DNA from: an uncultured Clostridia bacterium
GTDB taxonomy: Bacteria; Bacillota; Clostridia; UMGS1883
Direction of reading: 5' to 3'
DNA: 8,173 nucleotides
Assembly (NCBI GenBank): GCA_947630525.1
Contig: CANRHW010000065.1
Coordinates: forward strand, 1 to 8,173
This document shows, one piece after another, positions 1-5,990 of this stretch (the stretch's first letter is position 1; each line of letters starts with the position of its first letter). The position numbers and the translations under genes are program-made. Below the pieces are notes generated by a model that was given only the letters and a program-made list of their open reading frames with translations, was not told where the DNA came from and did no database searches.

Positions 1-22
1 ATATGTCTACCCCGATTATAGT

Positions 23-60
23 ATAAAATCTCGGGTACACGCCCCGAGATTTTATGCTTT
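23..60 (+). terminator. Intrinsic terminator-like hairpin at the left edge
   Basis: A perfect 13-bp inverted repeat, ATAAAATCTCGGG at 23-35 and its complement at 43-55, encloses a 7-nt loop. The T-rich run TTTTATGCTTTTT follows on the plus strand. The inner stem is GC-rich and the outer stem pairs A with T, as in bidirectional intrinsic terminators. It would end a plus-strand gene lying to the left of the window. The same structure could serve minus-strand transcripts, but it lies about 470 bases beyond the marR stop codon. Confidence 0.6.
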
Positions 61-63
61 TTA

Positions 64-85
64 TCGAAAGGGAGTTCTCTTTCGA
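64..85. repeat. Short inverted repeat (TCGAAAG/CTTTCGA)
   Basis: TCGAAAG at 64-70 pairs with CTTTCGA at 79-85. Further pairs, including G-T wobbles, reduce the loop to about four bases. It follows directly after the terminator-like hairpin and has no U-tract of its own. No function can be assigned. Confidence 0.45.
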
Positions 86-107
86 GCTTTCCCCATAGTA
101 AATAGGG

Positions 108-148
108 TTTGTCAGTAGTCTGAGACCGCTGACAAAGGTCAGCGGTCT
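108..148. repeat. Overlapping, mutually exclusive stem-loops
   Basis: AGACCGCTGAC at 123-133 forms a perfect 11-bp stem with 138-148 across a 4-nt loop (AAAG). The central segment CTGACAAA (129-136) is also a perfect complement of TTTGTCAG at 108-115. The two pairings compete for the same bases, as in attenuators, but no U-tract follows the stronger stem (next bases TTAGGTGGCC) and no gene starts just downstream. It may be part of a mobile or repeated element. Confidence 0.5.
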
Positions 149-226
149 TAGGTGGCCGTAAAATGTGTAGTGTAGGGACATAGTTTACACTAACTATGTA
201 GGGTTACCCAATTTATTCCACGGTGA

Positions 227-326
227 TATTGACATGAGCTCGAGCCGCATATGGCTTGATAGGGATAATCCGGGAGCAGGCTCTCTATGTCATAAAAGCC
301 TACCATATGCGGCACTCATGTCAATA
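227..326. repeat. Large two-block hairpin, 100 bp
   Basis: TATTGACATGAG (227-238) is the exact complement of 315-326, and GCCGCATATGG (244-254) is the exact complement of 303-313. Together they give 23 perfect pairs, separated by an asymmetric internal loop of 5 and 1 bases. The interior can extend the stem (GGCTT 253-257 against AAGCC 296-300; TAG and GGA against CTA and TCT) and contains a small GAGC/GCTC hairpin. The outer segment TATTGACATG also occurs inverted at 429-438, at the edge of the third transposon-end-like repeat. No flanking target duplication is visible. It may be the core of a MITE or a structured RNA. Confidence 0.6.
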
Positions 327-374
327 CCCTTTCGCGGCATAAAACATTTTTCGTTAGGGCCACTTTAGGGCTTT

Positions 375-440
375 TGTAAACTATGTCCATGAATTAGTGT
401 AAACTAAGTACATGAACAATTTGTAAACCATGTCAATATA
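375..440. repeat. Three tandem 19-bp direct repeats
   Basis: The copies start at 375, 398 and 422 and share TGTAAAC, then T/C, A, T/A, GT, then A/C-rich bases. The first two extend through CATGAA. Spacing of 23-24 bp puts neighbouring copies just over two helical turns apart. This suits repeated protein binding sites, for example transposase sites, better than a CRISPR array: the spacers are only about 4-5 bp. Confidence 0.6.
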
Positions 441-525
441 TACATAAAACGGTCCCCTAAAATTTTTCCCCGGGCAGCAGCCCTTGACGCATAGAGCGAC
501 AGCTCCCCCTGCGAATATAATGCTT

Positions 526-1020
526 TCACCGTGGGCTGGTATCAGATTTCTCGTCCCGGTAACGTTTTTCCCAGTCGGCATAAATCTTTTCAAGCAGAGC
601 CAGTAGGGTTTGCTTTTCATCCTCATTAAGGCAGGAAAACATTTCCTCCCTGCGCCGCTTTTTCTCACGAGCGGCTTCGACGGCCTGCCGCCTGCCCTCC
701 TCGGTAAGGCGCAAATCCGCCGTTCGGTGGTCGTCGGAATTGGTTTCCCTCACCAAAAGTCCGGCATTTTCCAGCTTCGATATAACCTCGCTGGCCGACC
801 CGGGCTGTATGCCAAGGCGCAAGGTCAGCTCCCGCTGAGTTATGCTGCCCTCCTCGGTAAGAATTGACAATATTCTACGCTGGCCGCCCTTGCCCCCATG
901 CATAAATCGCATGGTGTGGCCCAGCCCCCTAATATTGACCGCAAGTTTTTCGTTGATATCGGCGGCGGCAAAGCGCTCCTCATTCACTCTCATATGCTCG
1001 CCGTGGCAATGATTTTTCAC
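526..1020 (-). CDS. MarR-family winged-helix transcriptional regulator
   Basis: A 164-residue protein, close to the usual length of MarR dimers, which act as cytoplasmic DNA-binding repressors or sensors. The winged helix spans roughly residues 45-110. The reader sees ITQRELTLRLGIQPGSASE (helix-turn-helix), then VISKLENAGLL (recognition and following helix), then the wing DDHRTADLRLTEEG, which matches the family hallmark D-x-R-x(3)-L-x-LT-x(2)-G. Charged helices at both ends fit the dimerisation domain. A His/Cys-bearing N-terminus (HCHGEH) could bind a metal, but this is speculative. The start is GTG at 1018-1020, with AGGG about 9 bases upstream. A later in-frame ATG (codon 10) has a weaker site, so the N-terminus is uncertain. 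It is divergent from the GH31 gene, so control of that gene or of itself is possible; the ligand is unknown. Confidence 0.92.
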   Translation of the reverse strand: MKNHCHGEHMRVNEERFAAADINEKLAVNIRGLGHTMRFMHGGKGGQRRILSILTEEGSITQRELTLRLGIQPGSASEVISKLENAGLLVRETNSDDHRTADLRLTEEGRRQAVEAAREKKRRREEMFSCLNEDEKQTLLALLEKIYADWEKRYRDEKSDTSPR

Positions 1021-1046
1021 TCCAATTCACCCTTTCATTCTCCTTT

Positions 1047-1085
1047 AGGTACCTTTATTATATCACATTTACTTTGTTTTGTCAA
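1047..1085 (-). promoter_or_regulatory. Promoter of the marR-family gene
   Basis: On the minus strand TTGACA (1080-1085) is followed after exactly 17 bases by TATAAT (1057-1062), a perfect sigma-A consensus. The expected start point, about 1050, falls in the perfect palindrome AGGTACCT (1047-1054). That is a plausible autoregulatory operator for a MarR dimer, though short. AAAGGAG follows downstream in the leader, about 19 bases before the GTG start. Confidence 0.85.
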
Positions 1086-1184
1086 GACGCCGCAGAAAAA
1101 TCGCTCTGTCCTATTCCCCGCCGACGACGAAAACTCGCCGTAAGCAAGCGGCGCTGGCGATATAAACCAAAAACACTCCGCAAA

Positions 1185-1225
1185 CAATGTATAATATTGA
1201 CAACTCCGTTTTTCCATGGTAGAAT
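1185..1225 (+). promoter_or_regulatory. Promoter of the GH31 gene with possible operator
   Basis: TTGACA (1197-1202), a 17-base spacer and TAGAAT (1220-1225) form a near-consensus sigma-A promoter. The predicted start, about 1232, leaves a leader of about 50 bases. An imperfect 15-bp palindrome, CAATGTATAATATTG (1185-1199), overlaps the -35 box and could be an operator, possibly for the divergent MarR protein. The operator role is inference. Confidence 0.75.
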
Positions 1226-1281
1226 ATCCTTGCAAACCAACAAAACCGCATTGTTATCTATTAATTTCACGGAGGTAAAAT

Positions 1282-3249
1282 ATGGGCAAAATTACCGTAA
1301 ACGAAAATTCAATTCTGTATCAAATTAAAGATGAAACGCTGCTCATTGAGCCCTATGGCCCCGACTGCATAAGGGTAAGGGCCACAAGGCGCGGCCGGGT
1401 AAGCGATGAGAGCTGGACCCTGCTGCCGCCGGAAAGCTGCTCCCCGGAAATTGCCGGCGAAGACGACCGGGCGGAGATAAAGAACGGTCACGTTTCCGCC
1501 GAAATTTACAACGTATGGGGCGGATATCGTTTAGTATTCCGCCGGGACGGGAGCGAAATCATCCGCACACGCGAGGAGGGCGACCCAGTCCGCCGCTACG
1601 AGCACCGGGGCGGCGACTGCTATAAGATAACGGCCCTGTTCGACGCCAACGAGGGCGAACACATCTACGGGCTGGGCCAGGAGCAGCAGGACTTTTTCGA
1701 CCGCAAGGGCTGCGCCGGAGAGCTGCTCCACTACAATACAAAATCCGCCCTGCCGGTCATTTATTCCTCACTGGGATATGGCTTTTTCTGGAACAATCCT
1801 TCCCCCGGCCGCTGGGAGTTCACCAACAATCACAGTCTATGGCAGGCGGACAGTGCGGCCCAGGCGGATTATCTGATTTTTGCCGGGGCAAACCCCGCCG
1901 AAACCATGAGGATATACTGCCGGCTCACGGGCTTTGCCCCGGAGATGCCTGAATGGGCGGCGGGCTTTTGGCAGTGCAAGCTCCGCTATGAAAGTCAGGA
2001 CGACCTGCTGGAGGTGGCCCGTAAATACCATGAGCTGGGCGTGCCGGTGAACGCCATCGTCATTGACTATTTCCACTGGACCGAGCAGGGCAACTGGGAA
2101 TTTGACCCTGAGCTTTGGCCCGATCCAAAGGGTATGTGCGACGAACTGAAAAGCTTGGGTATCCGTCCGGTAGTTTCCATTTGGCCCACGATAAATCCAA
2201 ACAGCCGCAACTATTGGCCAATGAGCGAAGAAAATATGTTGGTTCGCACAGAAAACGGGCAATACGGTATCTTTGATTTTTACGGCCAGCAAACCTTCAT
2301 TGACCCAACCAATCCCCGAACACGGGAATACGTGTGGGAGCAGATAAAAAAGACGTATTACTCCTACGGCATAAAGACCTTTTGGCTGGACGAGGCCGAG
2401 CCGGAGGTCCACCCGCAGCAATTTGGAAATCTGCGTTTTTACTTGGGCAACGGGGCGAACATGGCCATGCTTTATCCGTATTATTACGCCAAAACATTTT
2501 ACGACGGTCTTAGGAGCGAAGGCGAAACGGAGATAGTTTCTCTGACCCGTGCCGCCTGGCCCGGCAGCCAAAAATTCGGGGCCATTGTCTGGAACGGCGA
2601 CATTCCGTCCACCTTTGAAGCTTTGTACCAAAGCATAATTTCCGGCCTGTCAATGTCCATGTGCGGTATTCCTTGGTGGAACAGCGACATCGGCGGCTTC
2701 CACCAAGGCGATATTGAGAGCGATTACTTCCGCGAGCTGATTGTCCGCTGGTTCCAGTTCGGCCTGTTTTGTCCGGTCATGCGCCTGCACGGAGCCCGAA
2801 AGCGTATGACAAATCAAACGGATCGCCATCCCGGCGTCAAGGAGCGCAGCGGCGGCGACAACGAGATATGGTCCTTCGGCGAGGCAAATTTCCCGATCCT
2901 ACGGGATCTCATATTCCTGCGCGAAAGGCTGAAGCCCTATATCTTAAAACAAATGAAGGCCGCGTCCACATCCGGCGCGCCTCTGATGAGGCCCATGTTC
3001 TACGATTTCCCAGAGGACGGGGAGTGCTACGGCCTGAGCGATCAATATATGTTCGGCCCGGACATACTTTTCGCTCCCATTTACCGTCAGGGTCAGACGG
3101 AGCGGCGGGCGTACCTGCCGGAGGGCAGATGGGTGCGCACCGCGGACGGCTCCGTCCATACGGGCGGGAAGTATGTGGACTGCAAGGCGGATATCAGCCA
3201 GTTTATAGCCTTTGTCCGCGAGGGCGCTGAGGTGCTGTCCGTATTTTAA
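1282..3249 (+). CDS. Glycoside hydrolase family 31, probably alpha-xylosidase-like
   Basis: A 655-residue retaining alpha-glycosidase with no signal peptide or membrane segment, so it should act on imported oligosaccharides in the cytoplasm. An N-terminal beta-sandwich (about 15-215) precedes a (beta/alpha)8 barrel (about 225-550) and a C-terminal beta domain (about 565-655). The catalytic nucleophile is Asp370 in WLDEAEPE and the acid/base is Asp440 in WNGDIPSTFE, both at the positions expected for GH31. Substrate-pocket motifs IDYFHW (Asp262), GIPWWNSDIGGF (Trp465, Asp469) and RLHG (Arg501, His503) are intact. The WLDEAEPE form resembles the alpha-xylosidase branch more than the WxDMNEP form of typical alpha-glucosidases, but substrate cannot be fixed from sequence. 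It is shorter than YicI-type enzymes, with a reduced C-terminus. GGAGG (1271-1275) sits 6 bases before ATG. It is monocistronic: its own promoter precedes it and a terminator follows. Confidence 0.94.
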   Translation: MGKITVNENSILYQIKDETLLIEPYGPDCIRVRATRRGRVSDESWTLLPPESCSPEIAGEDDRAEIKNGHVSAEIYNVWGGYRLVFRRDGSEIIRTREEGDPVRRYEHRGGDCYKITALFDANEGEHIYGLGQEQQDFFDRKGCAGELLHYNTKSALPVIYSSLGYGFFWNNPSPGRWEFTNNHSLWQADSAAQADYLIFAGANPAETMRIYCRLTGFAPEMPEWAAGFWQCKLRYESQDDLLEVARKYHELGVPVNAIVIDYFHWTEQGNWEFDPELWPDPKGMCDELKSLGIRPVVSIWPTINPNSRNYWPMSEENMLVRTENGQYGIFDFYGQQTFIDPTNPRTREYVWEQIKKTYYSYGIKTFWLDEAEPEVHPQQFGNLRFYLGNGANMAMLYPYYYAKTFYDGLRSEGETEIVSLTRAAWPGSQKFGAIVWNGDIPSTFEALYQSIISGLSMSMCGIPWWNSDIGGFHQGDIESDYFRELIVRWFQFGLFCPVMRLHGARKRMTNQTDRHPGVKERSGGDNEIWSFGEANFPILRDLIFLRERLKPYILKQMKAASTSGAPLMRPMFYDFPEDGECYGLSDQYMFGPDILFAPIYRQGQTERRAYLPEGRWVRTADGSVHTGGKYVDCKADISQFIAFVREGAEVLSVF

Positions 3250-3260
3250 CTAAAAGGCAA

Positions 3261-3305
3261 CGGGGCAAGTTTTTTACGGCGAAACTTGCCCCGCCTATTT
3301 TTGCC
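3261..3305 (+). terminator. Intrinsic terminator after the GH31 gene
   Basis: CGGGGCAAGTTT (3261-3272) and its perfect complement (3282-3293) form a 12-bp stem with a 9-nt loop, followed by CCTATTTTTG. It lies 12 bases past the GH31 stop codon. It separates that gene from the two-component/transporter module. Confidence 0.88.
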
Positions 3306-3351
3306 GGTTTATATATTCGGGAGTCAGCTCCGCGTCAAAAAATTATAAAAA

Positions 3352-3368
3352 CTTACAATAATCTTACA
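3352..3368 (+). promoter_or_regulatory. CTTACA direct repeat upstream of the response-regulator gene
   Basis: CTTACA occurs at 3352-3357 and 3363-3368, 11 bp apart, about one helical turn. It is centred roughly 58 bases before the predicted start point. The same hexamer and its complement recur upstream of the ATPase gene (5119-5155). Tandem half-sites one turn apart suit an OmpR-family dimer, so this is a candidate autoregulatory site. One copy also occurs in permease coding sequence (6711-6716), so the hexamer alone is not specific. Confidence 0.45.
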
Positions 3369-3382
3369 TCTTTCCAAAGTCA

Positions 3383-3411
3383 TTGATTTTTTCTGCCGAA
3401 AATGATAAACT
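3383..3411 (+). promoter_or_regulatory. Promoter of the response regulator-kinase operon
   Basis: TTGATT (3383-3388) and TAAACT (3406-3411) are separated by 17 bases, giving a moderate sigma-A promoter with a start point near 3418. The short leader can form a small hairpin, GCGGC (3416-3420) with GCCGC (3432-3436), immediately before the AGGAG ribosome binding site. Confidence 0.6.
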
Positions 3412-3450
3412 AAAAGCGGCGCAAGCACAAAGCCGCGAGGAGAGTTTTAT

Positions 3451-4122
3451 ATGTACAAGCTGCTGATAGTTGAAGACGACCAGAGCATTGCCGGGGCAAT
3501 AAGCGACCTGGCCGAGGTCTGGGGCATCGAGGCCGCAACCGCCGAAAATCTGCGCGACGTGACCGGCGAATTTATTCGGCTGCGGCCCCACATAGTGCTG
3601 TTGGATATTGGACTGCCGTTTTATGACGGCTACCATTGGTGCGCCGAAATAAGAAAAATCTCCAAAACCCCAATAATTTTCATTTCCTCCGCTTCGGACA
3701 ACATGAACATAGTTATGGCCGTGAATATGGGGGCCGACGACTTTATTGCCAAGCCTTTTGACGGCAGCGTGCTGATGGCGAAAATCCAGGCCCTGCTGCG
3801 CAGAACCTATGACTTTACTCTGGACGCGCCGGCAATAGCGCACCGGGGAGCGCTGCTGAGCACCGGCGACGGCAGCCTTATATACCGAGGCGAGAGCATA
3901 CCCCTTTCAAAAAATGAATACCGCATTTTGCTGTGTCTTATGGAAAACAAGGGCCGCACCGTCAGCCGGGAGCGGCTCATGGAGCGGCTTTGGAAAACCC
4001 ATCAGTTCGTGGACGAAAACACCCTGACCGTCAACATAAACCGGCTGCGCAAAAAGCTGGACGCCGCCGGGCTGGAAAACGTTATAACCACAAAAATCGG
4101 CGTTGGCTATTTGGTGGAGTGA
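3451..4122 (+). CDS. BceR-type OmpR-family response regulator
   Basis: A 223-residue response regulator. The receiver domain (about 1-118) has the acidic pocket Glu8-Asp9-Asp10, phospho-acceptor Asp52 (LLDIGLP), the Ser79/Ser80 switch position (FISSASD) and conserved Lys101 (KPFD). The winged-helix DNA-binding domain (about 130-223) ends with ENTLTVNINRLRKKL and TKIGVGYLVE, the recognition helix and wing typical of the BceR/OmpR group. Partner order and sequence style match regulators of peptide-antibiotic transporters in Firmicutes. It should be phosphorylated by the adjacent kinase and activate the downstream ABC genes. AGGAG (3438-3442) is 8 bases before ATG. The stop codon is 5 bases before the kinase start, within the kinase ribosome binding site, so translation is probably coupled. 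Confidence 0.95.
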   Translation: MYKLLIVEDDQSIAGAISDLAEVWGIEAATAENLRDVTGEFIRLRPHIVLLDIGLPFYDGYHWCAEIRKISKTPIIFISSASDNMNIVMAVNMGADDFIAKPFDGSVLMAKIQALLRRTYDFTLDAPAIAHRGALLSTGDGSLIYRGESIPLSKNEYRILLCLMENKGRTVSRERLMERLWKTHQFVDENTLTVNINRLRKKLDAAGLENVITTKIGVGYLVE

Positions 4123-4127
4123 TAAAT

Positions 4128-5117
4128 ATGAAACTGTTTTTCGGATACATCCGCCAGCAGTGGGGCGTTCTGCTGGCATTTGGGCTGTTCGCCGTATTTT
4201 TTTGCACAAGCTTCTATTTTTACGGTCTGCCGGTAGAGGCGGCGTTATATCCGGCGCTGCTCTGCGCCTTAACAGGCGGTGTTTTTTTTGCGGCGGATTT
4301 TTACAGAGTATATCATAAGCACAGGGAGCTCCGCCGTCTGCAAAAGCTCAGCGCCGCAATGATAGGCGCTCTGCCCGAGCCGGACAACATAGCCGAGGCC
4401 GACTGCCAGGCGGTGATAATGAGCCTTATTGAAGAAGCCGCGCGGCTGGAGACCGAGGCCGATGCAAAATACAGGGATATGGCCGAATATTATACACTTT
4501 GGGTGCACCAGATAAAAACGCCGATAACCTCAATGCGCCTGACCTTGGACAAGGAGGACTCTCCCCTTTCGCGGAAGCTCTCCTCGGACCTGCTGCAAAT
4601 TGAACAATACGTAGAAATGGTGCTCGCCTTTCTCCGGCTGAACTCAGAGTCGAGCGACTATGTTTTCAGAGAACACAGCCTTGACGAGATAATACGGCAG
4701 GCCGTGAGCAAATTTGCCGCCGAATTTATTGACCGCAGGATAAGCCTCGATTATACGTCTACGGAAAAGAAAATCGTCACCGACGACAAGTGGCTTTCTC
4801 TTGTTATTGAGCAGACGCTGTCCAACGCGCTAAAATACACGCAAGAGGGCAAAATCAAAATCTATGTGTCCGAGCCGACGACGCTCGTTATTGAAGATAC
4901 CGGCATAGGCATCGACCCCGCCGACCTGCCCCGAGTTTTTGAAAAGGGCTATACCGGGTACAACGGCCGCACGGACAAACGGGCCAGCGGTCTGGGGCTG
5001 TACCTTTGCAAAAGAATCTGCGCCAAGCTGGGCGCGGAGATTTCCATTGCTTCGGAGCAGGGCAGGGGCACCAAGGTCCGCATCAATCTTGACCAGTACC
5101 GCCTCACAAGAGAATGA
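4128..5117 (+). CDS. BceS-type intramembrane-sensing histidine kinase
   Basis: A 329-residue kinase starting at ATG 4128. An open frame extends upstream to 3933, but that part overlaps the response regulator in another frame; MKLFFGYIRQQW is the typical N-terminus, and GGTGGAGTG just before it supplies the ribosome binding site. Two membrane helices (about 13-31 and 36-58) are joined by only a few residues, so there is no extracellular sensor domain. A coiled or HAMP-like linker leads to the phospho-acceptor His127 in WVHQIKTPI. The ATPase domain has the N box (NALKYT, Asn233), G1 (DTGIGI, 257-262), F box (FEKGYTG) and G2 (SGLGLYL, 287-293). In known Bce systems such kinases do not detect the drug directly but respond to the BceAB-type transporter, which fits the genes downstream. 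All catalytic boxes are intact. Confidence 0.95.
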   Translation: MKLFFGYIRQQWGVLLAFGLFAVFFCTSFYFYGLPVEAALYPALLCALTGGVFFAADFYRVYHKHRELRRLQKLSAAMIGALPEPDNIAEADCQAVIMSLIEEAARLETEADAKYRDMAEYYTLWVHQIKTPITSMRLTLDKEDSPLSRKLSSDLLQIEQYVEMVLAFLRLNSESSDYVFREHSLDEIIRQAVSKFAAEFIDRRISLDYTSTEKKIVTDDKWLSLVIEQTLSNALKYTQEGKIKIYVSEPTTLVIEDTGIGIDPADLPRVFEKGYTGYNGRTDKRASGLGLYLCKRICAKLGAEISIASEQGRGTKVRINLDQYRLTRE

Positions 5118-5118
5118 C

Positions 5119-5155
5119 CTTACAAAACCGTAAGCCCAGGCAGGGGAAATGTAAG
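5119..5155 (+). promoter_or_regulatory. Candidate response-regulator operator before the ATPase gene
   Basis: CTTAC (5119-5123) and GTAAG (5130-5134) form an inverted repeat with a 6-bp gap. A second GTAAG lies at 5151-5155, exactly 21 bp (two helical turns) after the first, so the sites lie on one face of the helix. The last site ends 10 bases before where a -35 box should be, a position suited to activation. CTTACA/TGTAAG half-sites also precede the response-regulator gene. TGTAA-type half-sites are recalled from BceR-like operators in other Firmicutes; the match is by eye. Confidence 0.55.
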
Positions 5156-5164
5156 CCGGAAAAA

Positions 5165-5193
5165 TGGCGAACATCTCCCCTTTGCGCTATAAT
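5165..5193 (+). promoter_or_regulatory. Activator-dependent promoter of the ABC transporter operon
   Basis: A perfect -10, TATAAT (5188-5193), has TGGCGA at the 17-bp-spaced -35 position (5165-5170), which bears no resemblance to TTGACA. The start point would be near 5200, leaving a leader of about 25 bases that contains AGGAGG. The missing -35 together with upstream paired half-sites indicates that an activator recruits RNA polymerase. Confidence 0.65.
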
Positions 5194-5225
5194 ATAGGCA
5201 TAAATACTAACAGGAGGCGTTTATA

Positions 5226-5990
5226 ATGAGTTTTTTGGAAGTGAACGGGCTGAAAAAGACCTATTCGACCCGACTGGGCGGGAACAAGGTCGAAGCCCTA
5301 AAAAACGTGACTTTCACCGTTGAAAAAGGCGAATATGTGGCCATAATGGGAGAGTCGGGCTCCGGCAAGACCACGCTGCTTAATATGCTGGCGGCTCTTG
5401 ACCGGCCCACCGGCGGAACAATTCTGCTTGACGGCAGGGATATTTCGGCGATAAAGGAGTCGGCTTTGGCGGCCTTCCGCCGGGAAAATCTGGGCTTTGT
5501 GTTCCAGGAGTTCAACTTGTTGGACACTTTTACGGTAGAGGACAACATATATCTGCCGCTGGTGCTGGCAGGCAGGAGCTACGGTGAAATAAGCGTCCGG
5601 CTCACGCCCATAGCCGCAAGGCTTGGCATAAGTAATATTCTGAAAAAATATCCCTATGAAATATCCGGCGGACAAAAGCAGCGAGCCGCCGTGGCAAGGG
5701 CCATGATCACGGGGCCAAAGCTCATACTGGCCGACGAACCCACCGGCGCATTGGATTCCCGGGCGGCTGACGAGCTTTTGCGGCTTTTCGGCGAAGTCAA
5801 CAGTTCGGGCCAAACCGTGCTTATGGTCACCCATTCCGTAAAGGCGGCCAGTTCGGCAAACCGAGTGCTGTTTATCAAGGACGGCGAGGTGTTCCATCAA
5901 ATTTACAGGGGCGCGGACACCGACGAGCAGCTTTATCAAAAAATCAGCGACACCCTTACGCTGCTGACGACGGGAGGTATGCGCCAATGA
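5226..5990 (+). CDS. BceA-type ABC transporter ATP-binding protein
   Basis: A 254-residue cytoplasmic ATPase of the MacB/LolD/BceA class. It carries the A-loop region near Tyr13, Walker A GESGSGKT (42-49, Lys48), the Q-loop Gln94 (FVFQEFNLL), signature SGGQKQR (147-153), Walker B LILADE (166-171, catalytic Glu171), D-loop GALDS and switch His203 (VTHS). Every ATPase motif is intact. The length is normal for the family. AGGAGG (5212-5217) lies 8 bases before ATG, a strong site suited to high induced expression. The stop overlaps the permease start in ATGA (5987-5990), so the two subunits are translationally coupled. It powers the adjacent permease, and in known Bce systems ATP hydrolysis is needed both for resistance and for signalling to the kinase. 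Confidence 0.96.
   Translation: MSFLEVNGLKKTYSTRLGGNKVEALKNVTFTVEKGEYVAIMGESGSGKTTLLNMLAALDRPTGGTILLDGRDISAIKESALAAFRRENLGFVFQEFNLLDTFTVEDNIYLPLVLAGRSYGEISVRLTPIAARLGISNILKKYPYEISGGQKQRAAVARAMITGPKLILADEPTGALDSRAADELLRLFGEVNSSGQTVLMVTHSVKAASSANRVLFIKDGEVFHQIYRGADTDEQLYQKISDTLTLLTTGGMRQ

Larger units (their letters stand above)
176..440. mobile_element. Candidate remnant or MITE with IS21-like multi-site ends
   Basis: The motif TGTAAACTAtGTcCATGAA occurs three times in tandem at 375-393, 398-416 and 422-440, with start-to-start spacings of 23 and 24 bp; the third copy is divergent. On the left side it appears inverted: GGACATAGTTTAC at 176-188 is the exact complement of 376-388, and TAGTTTACACTAA at 181-193 is the exact complement of 394-406. 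A further partial copy (AACTATGT, 192-199) makes a local palindrome at 178-199. Several spaced copies of one site at inverted ends are characteristic of IS21-family transposase binding sites. No istA or istB coding sequence lies between the ends, so this would be a non-autonomous or deleted copy. The family assignment is inference. Confidence 0.4.
1..525. other. Gene-free, repeat-rich intergenic region
   Basis: No reading frame here has a credible start, ribosome binding site or protein-like composition. The stretch is instead filled with inverted and direct repeats, described separately: a terminator-like hairpin (23-55), a short hairpin (64-85), overlapping alternative stems (108-148), a large hairpin (227-326) and transposon-end-like motifs (176-199 and 375-440). 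Two further minor hairpins lie at 472-483 (GGGC/GCCC) and 494-505 (GAGC/GCTC), just beyond the stop of the minus-strand marR gene; neither has a convincing U-tract. Base composition is more AT-rich than in the genes. The most economical reading is a decayed mobile-element insertion site between two transcription units, but this is inference. Confidence 0.6.

Noticed and set aside
2..118. An open frame of about 38 codons at the left edge
   Set aside because: It runs through a perfect terminator-like hairpin and a second inverted repeat, with no protein-like features.
375..440. The three direct repeats as a short CRISPR array
   Set aside because: The units are 19 bp with spacers of only 4-5 bp and the third is degenerate; there are no cas genes.
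484..521. TTGACG and TATAAT as a plus-strand promoter
   Set aside because: The spacer is 26 bases, far from the 17 needed, and the only gene downstream is on the opposite strand.
1837..2631. A 264-codon open frame on the minus strand inside the GH31 gene
   Set aside because: It is antisense to an intact GH31 barrel with all catalytic motifs, lacks recognisable domains, and is explained by codon bias on the real coding strand.
2769..3230. A 153-codon plus-strand frame within the GH31 gene
   Set aside because: It is an out-of-frame shadow, rich in Arg, Gly and Pro, with no start signal.
3933..4127. An N-terminal extension of the histidine kinase by 65 codons
   Set aside because: It overlaps the DNA-binding domain of the response regulator in another frame. 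The ATG at 4128 has its own ribosome binding site and gives the typical BceS N-terminus.
5298..5987. A 229-codon open frame on the minus strand across the ATPase gene
   Set aside because: It is antisense to a complete ABC ATPase and has low-complexity, non-protein-like composition with no family signature.
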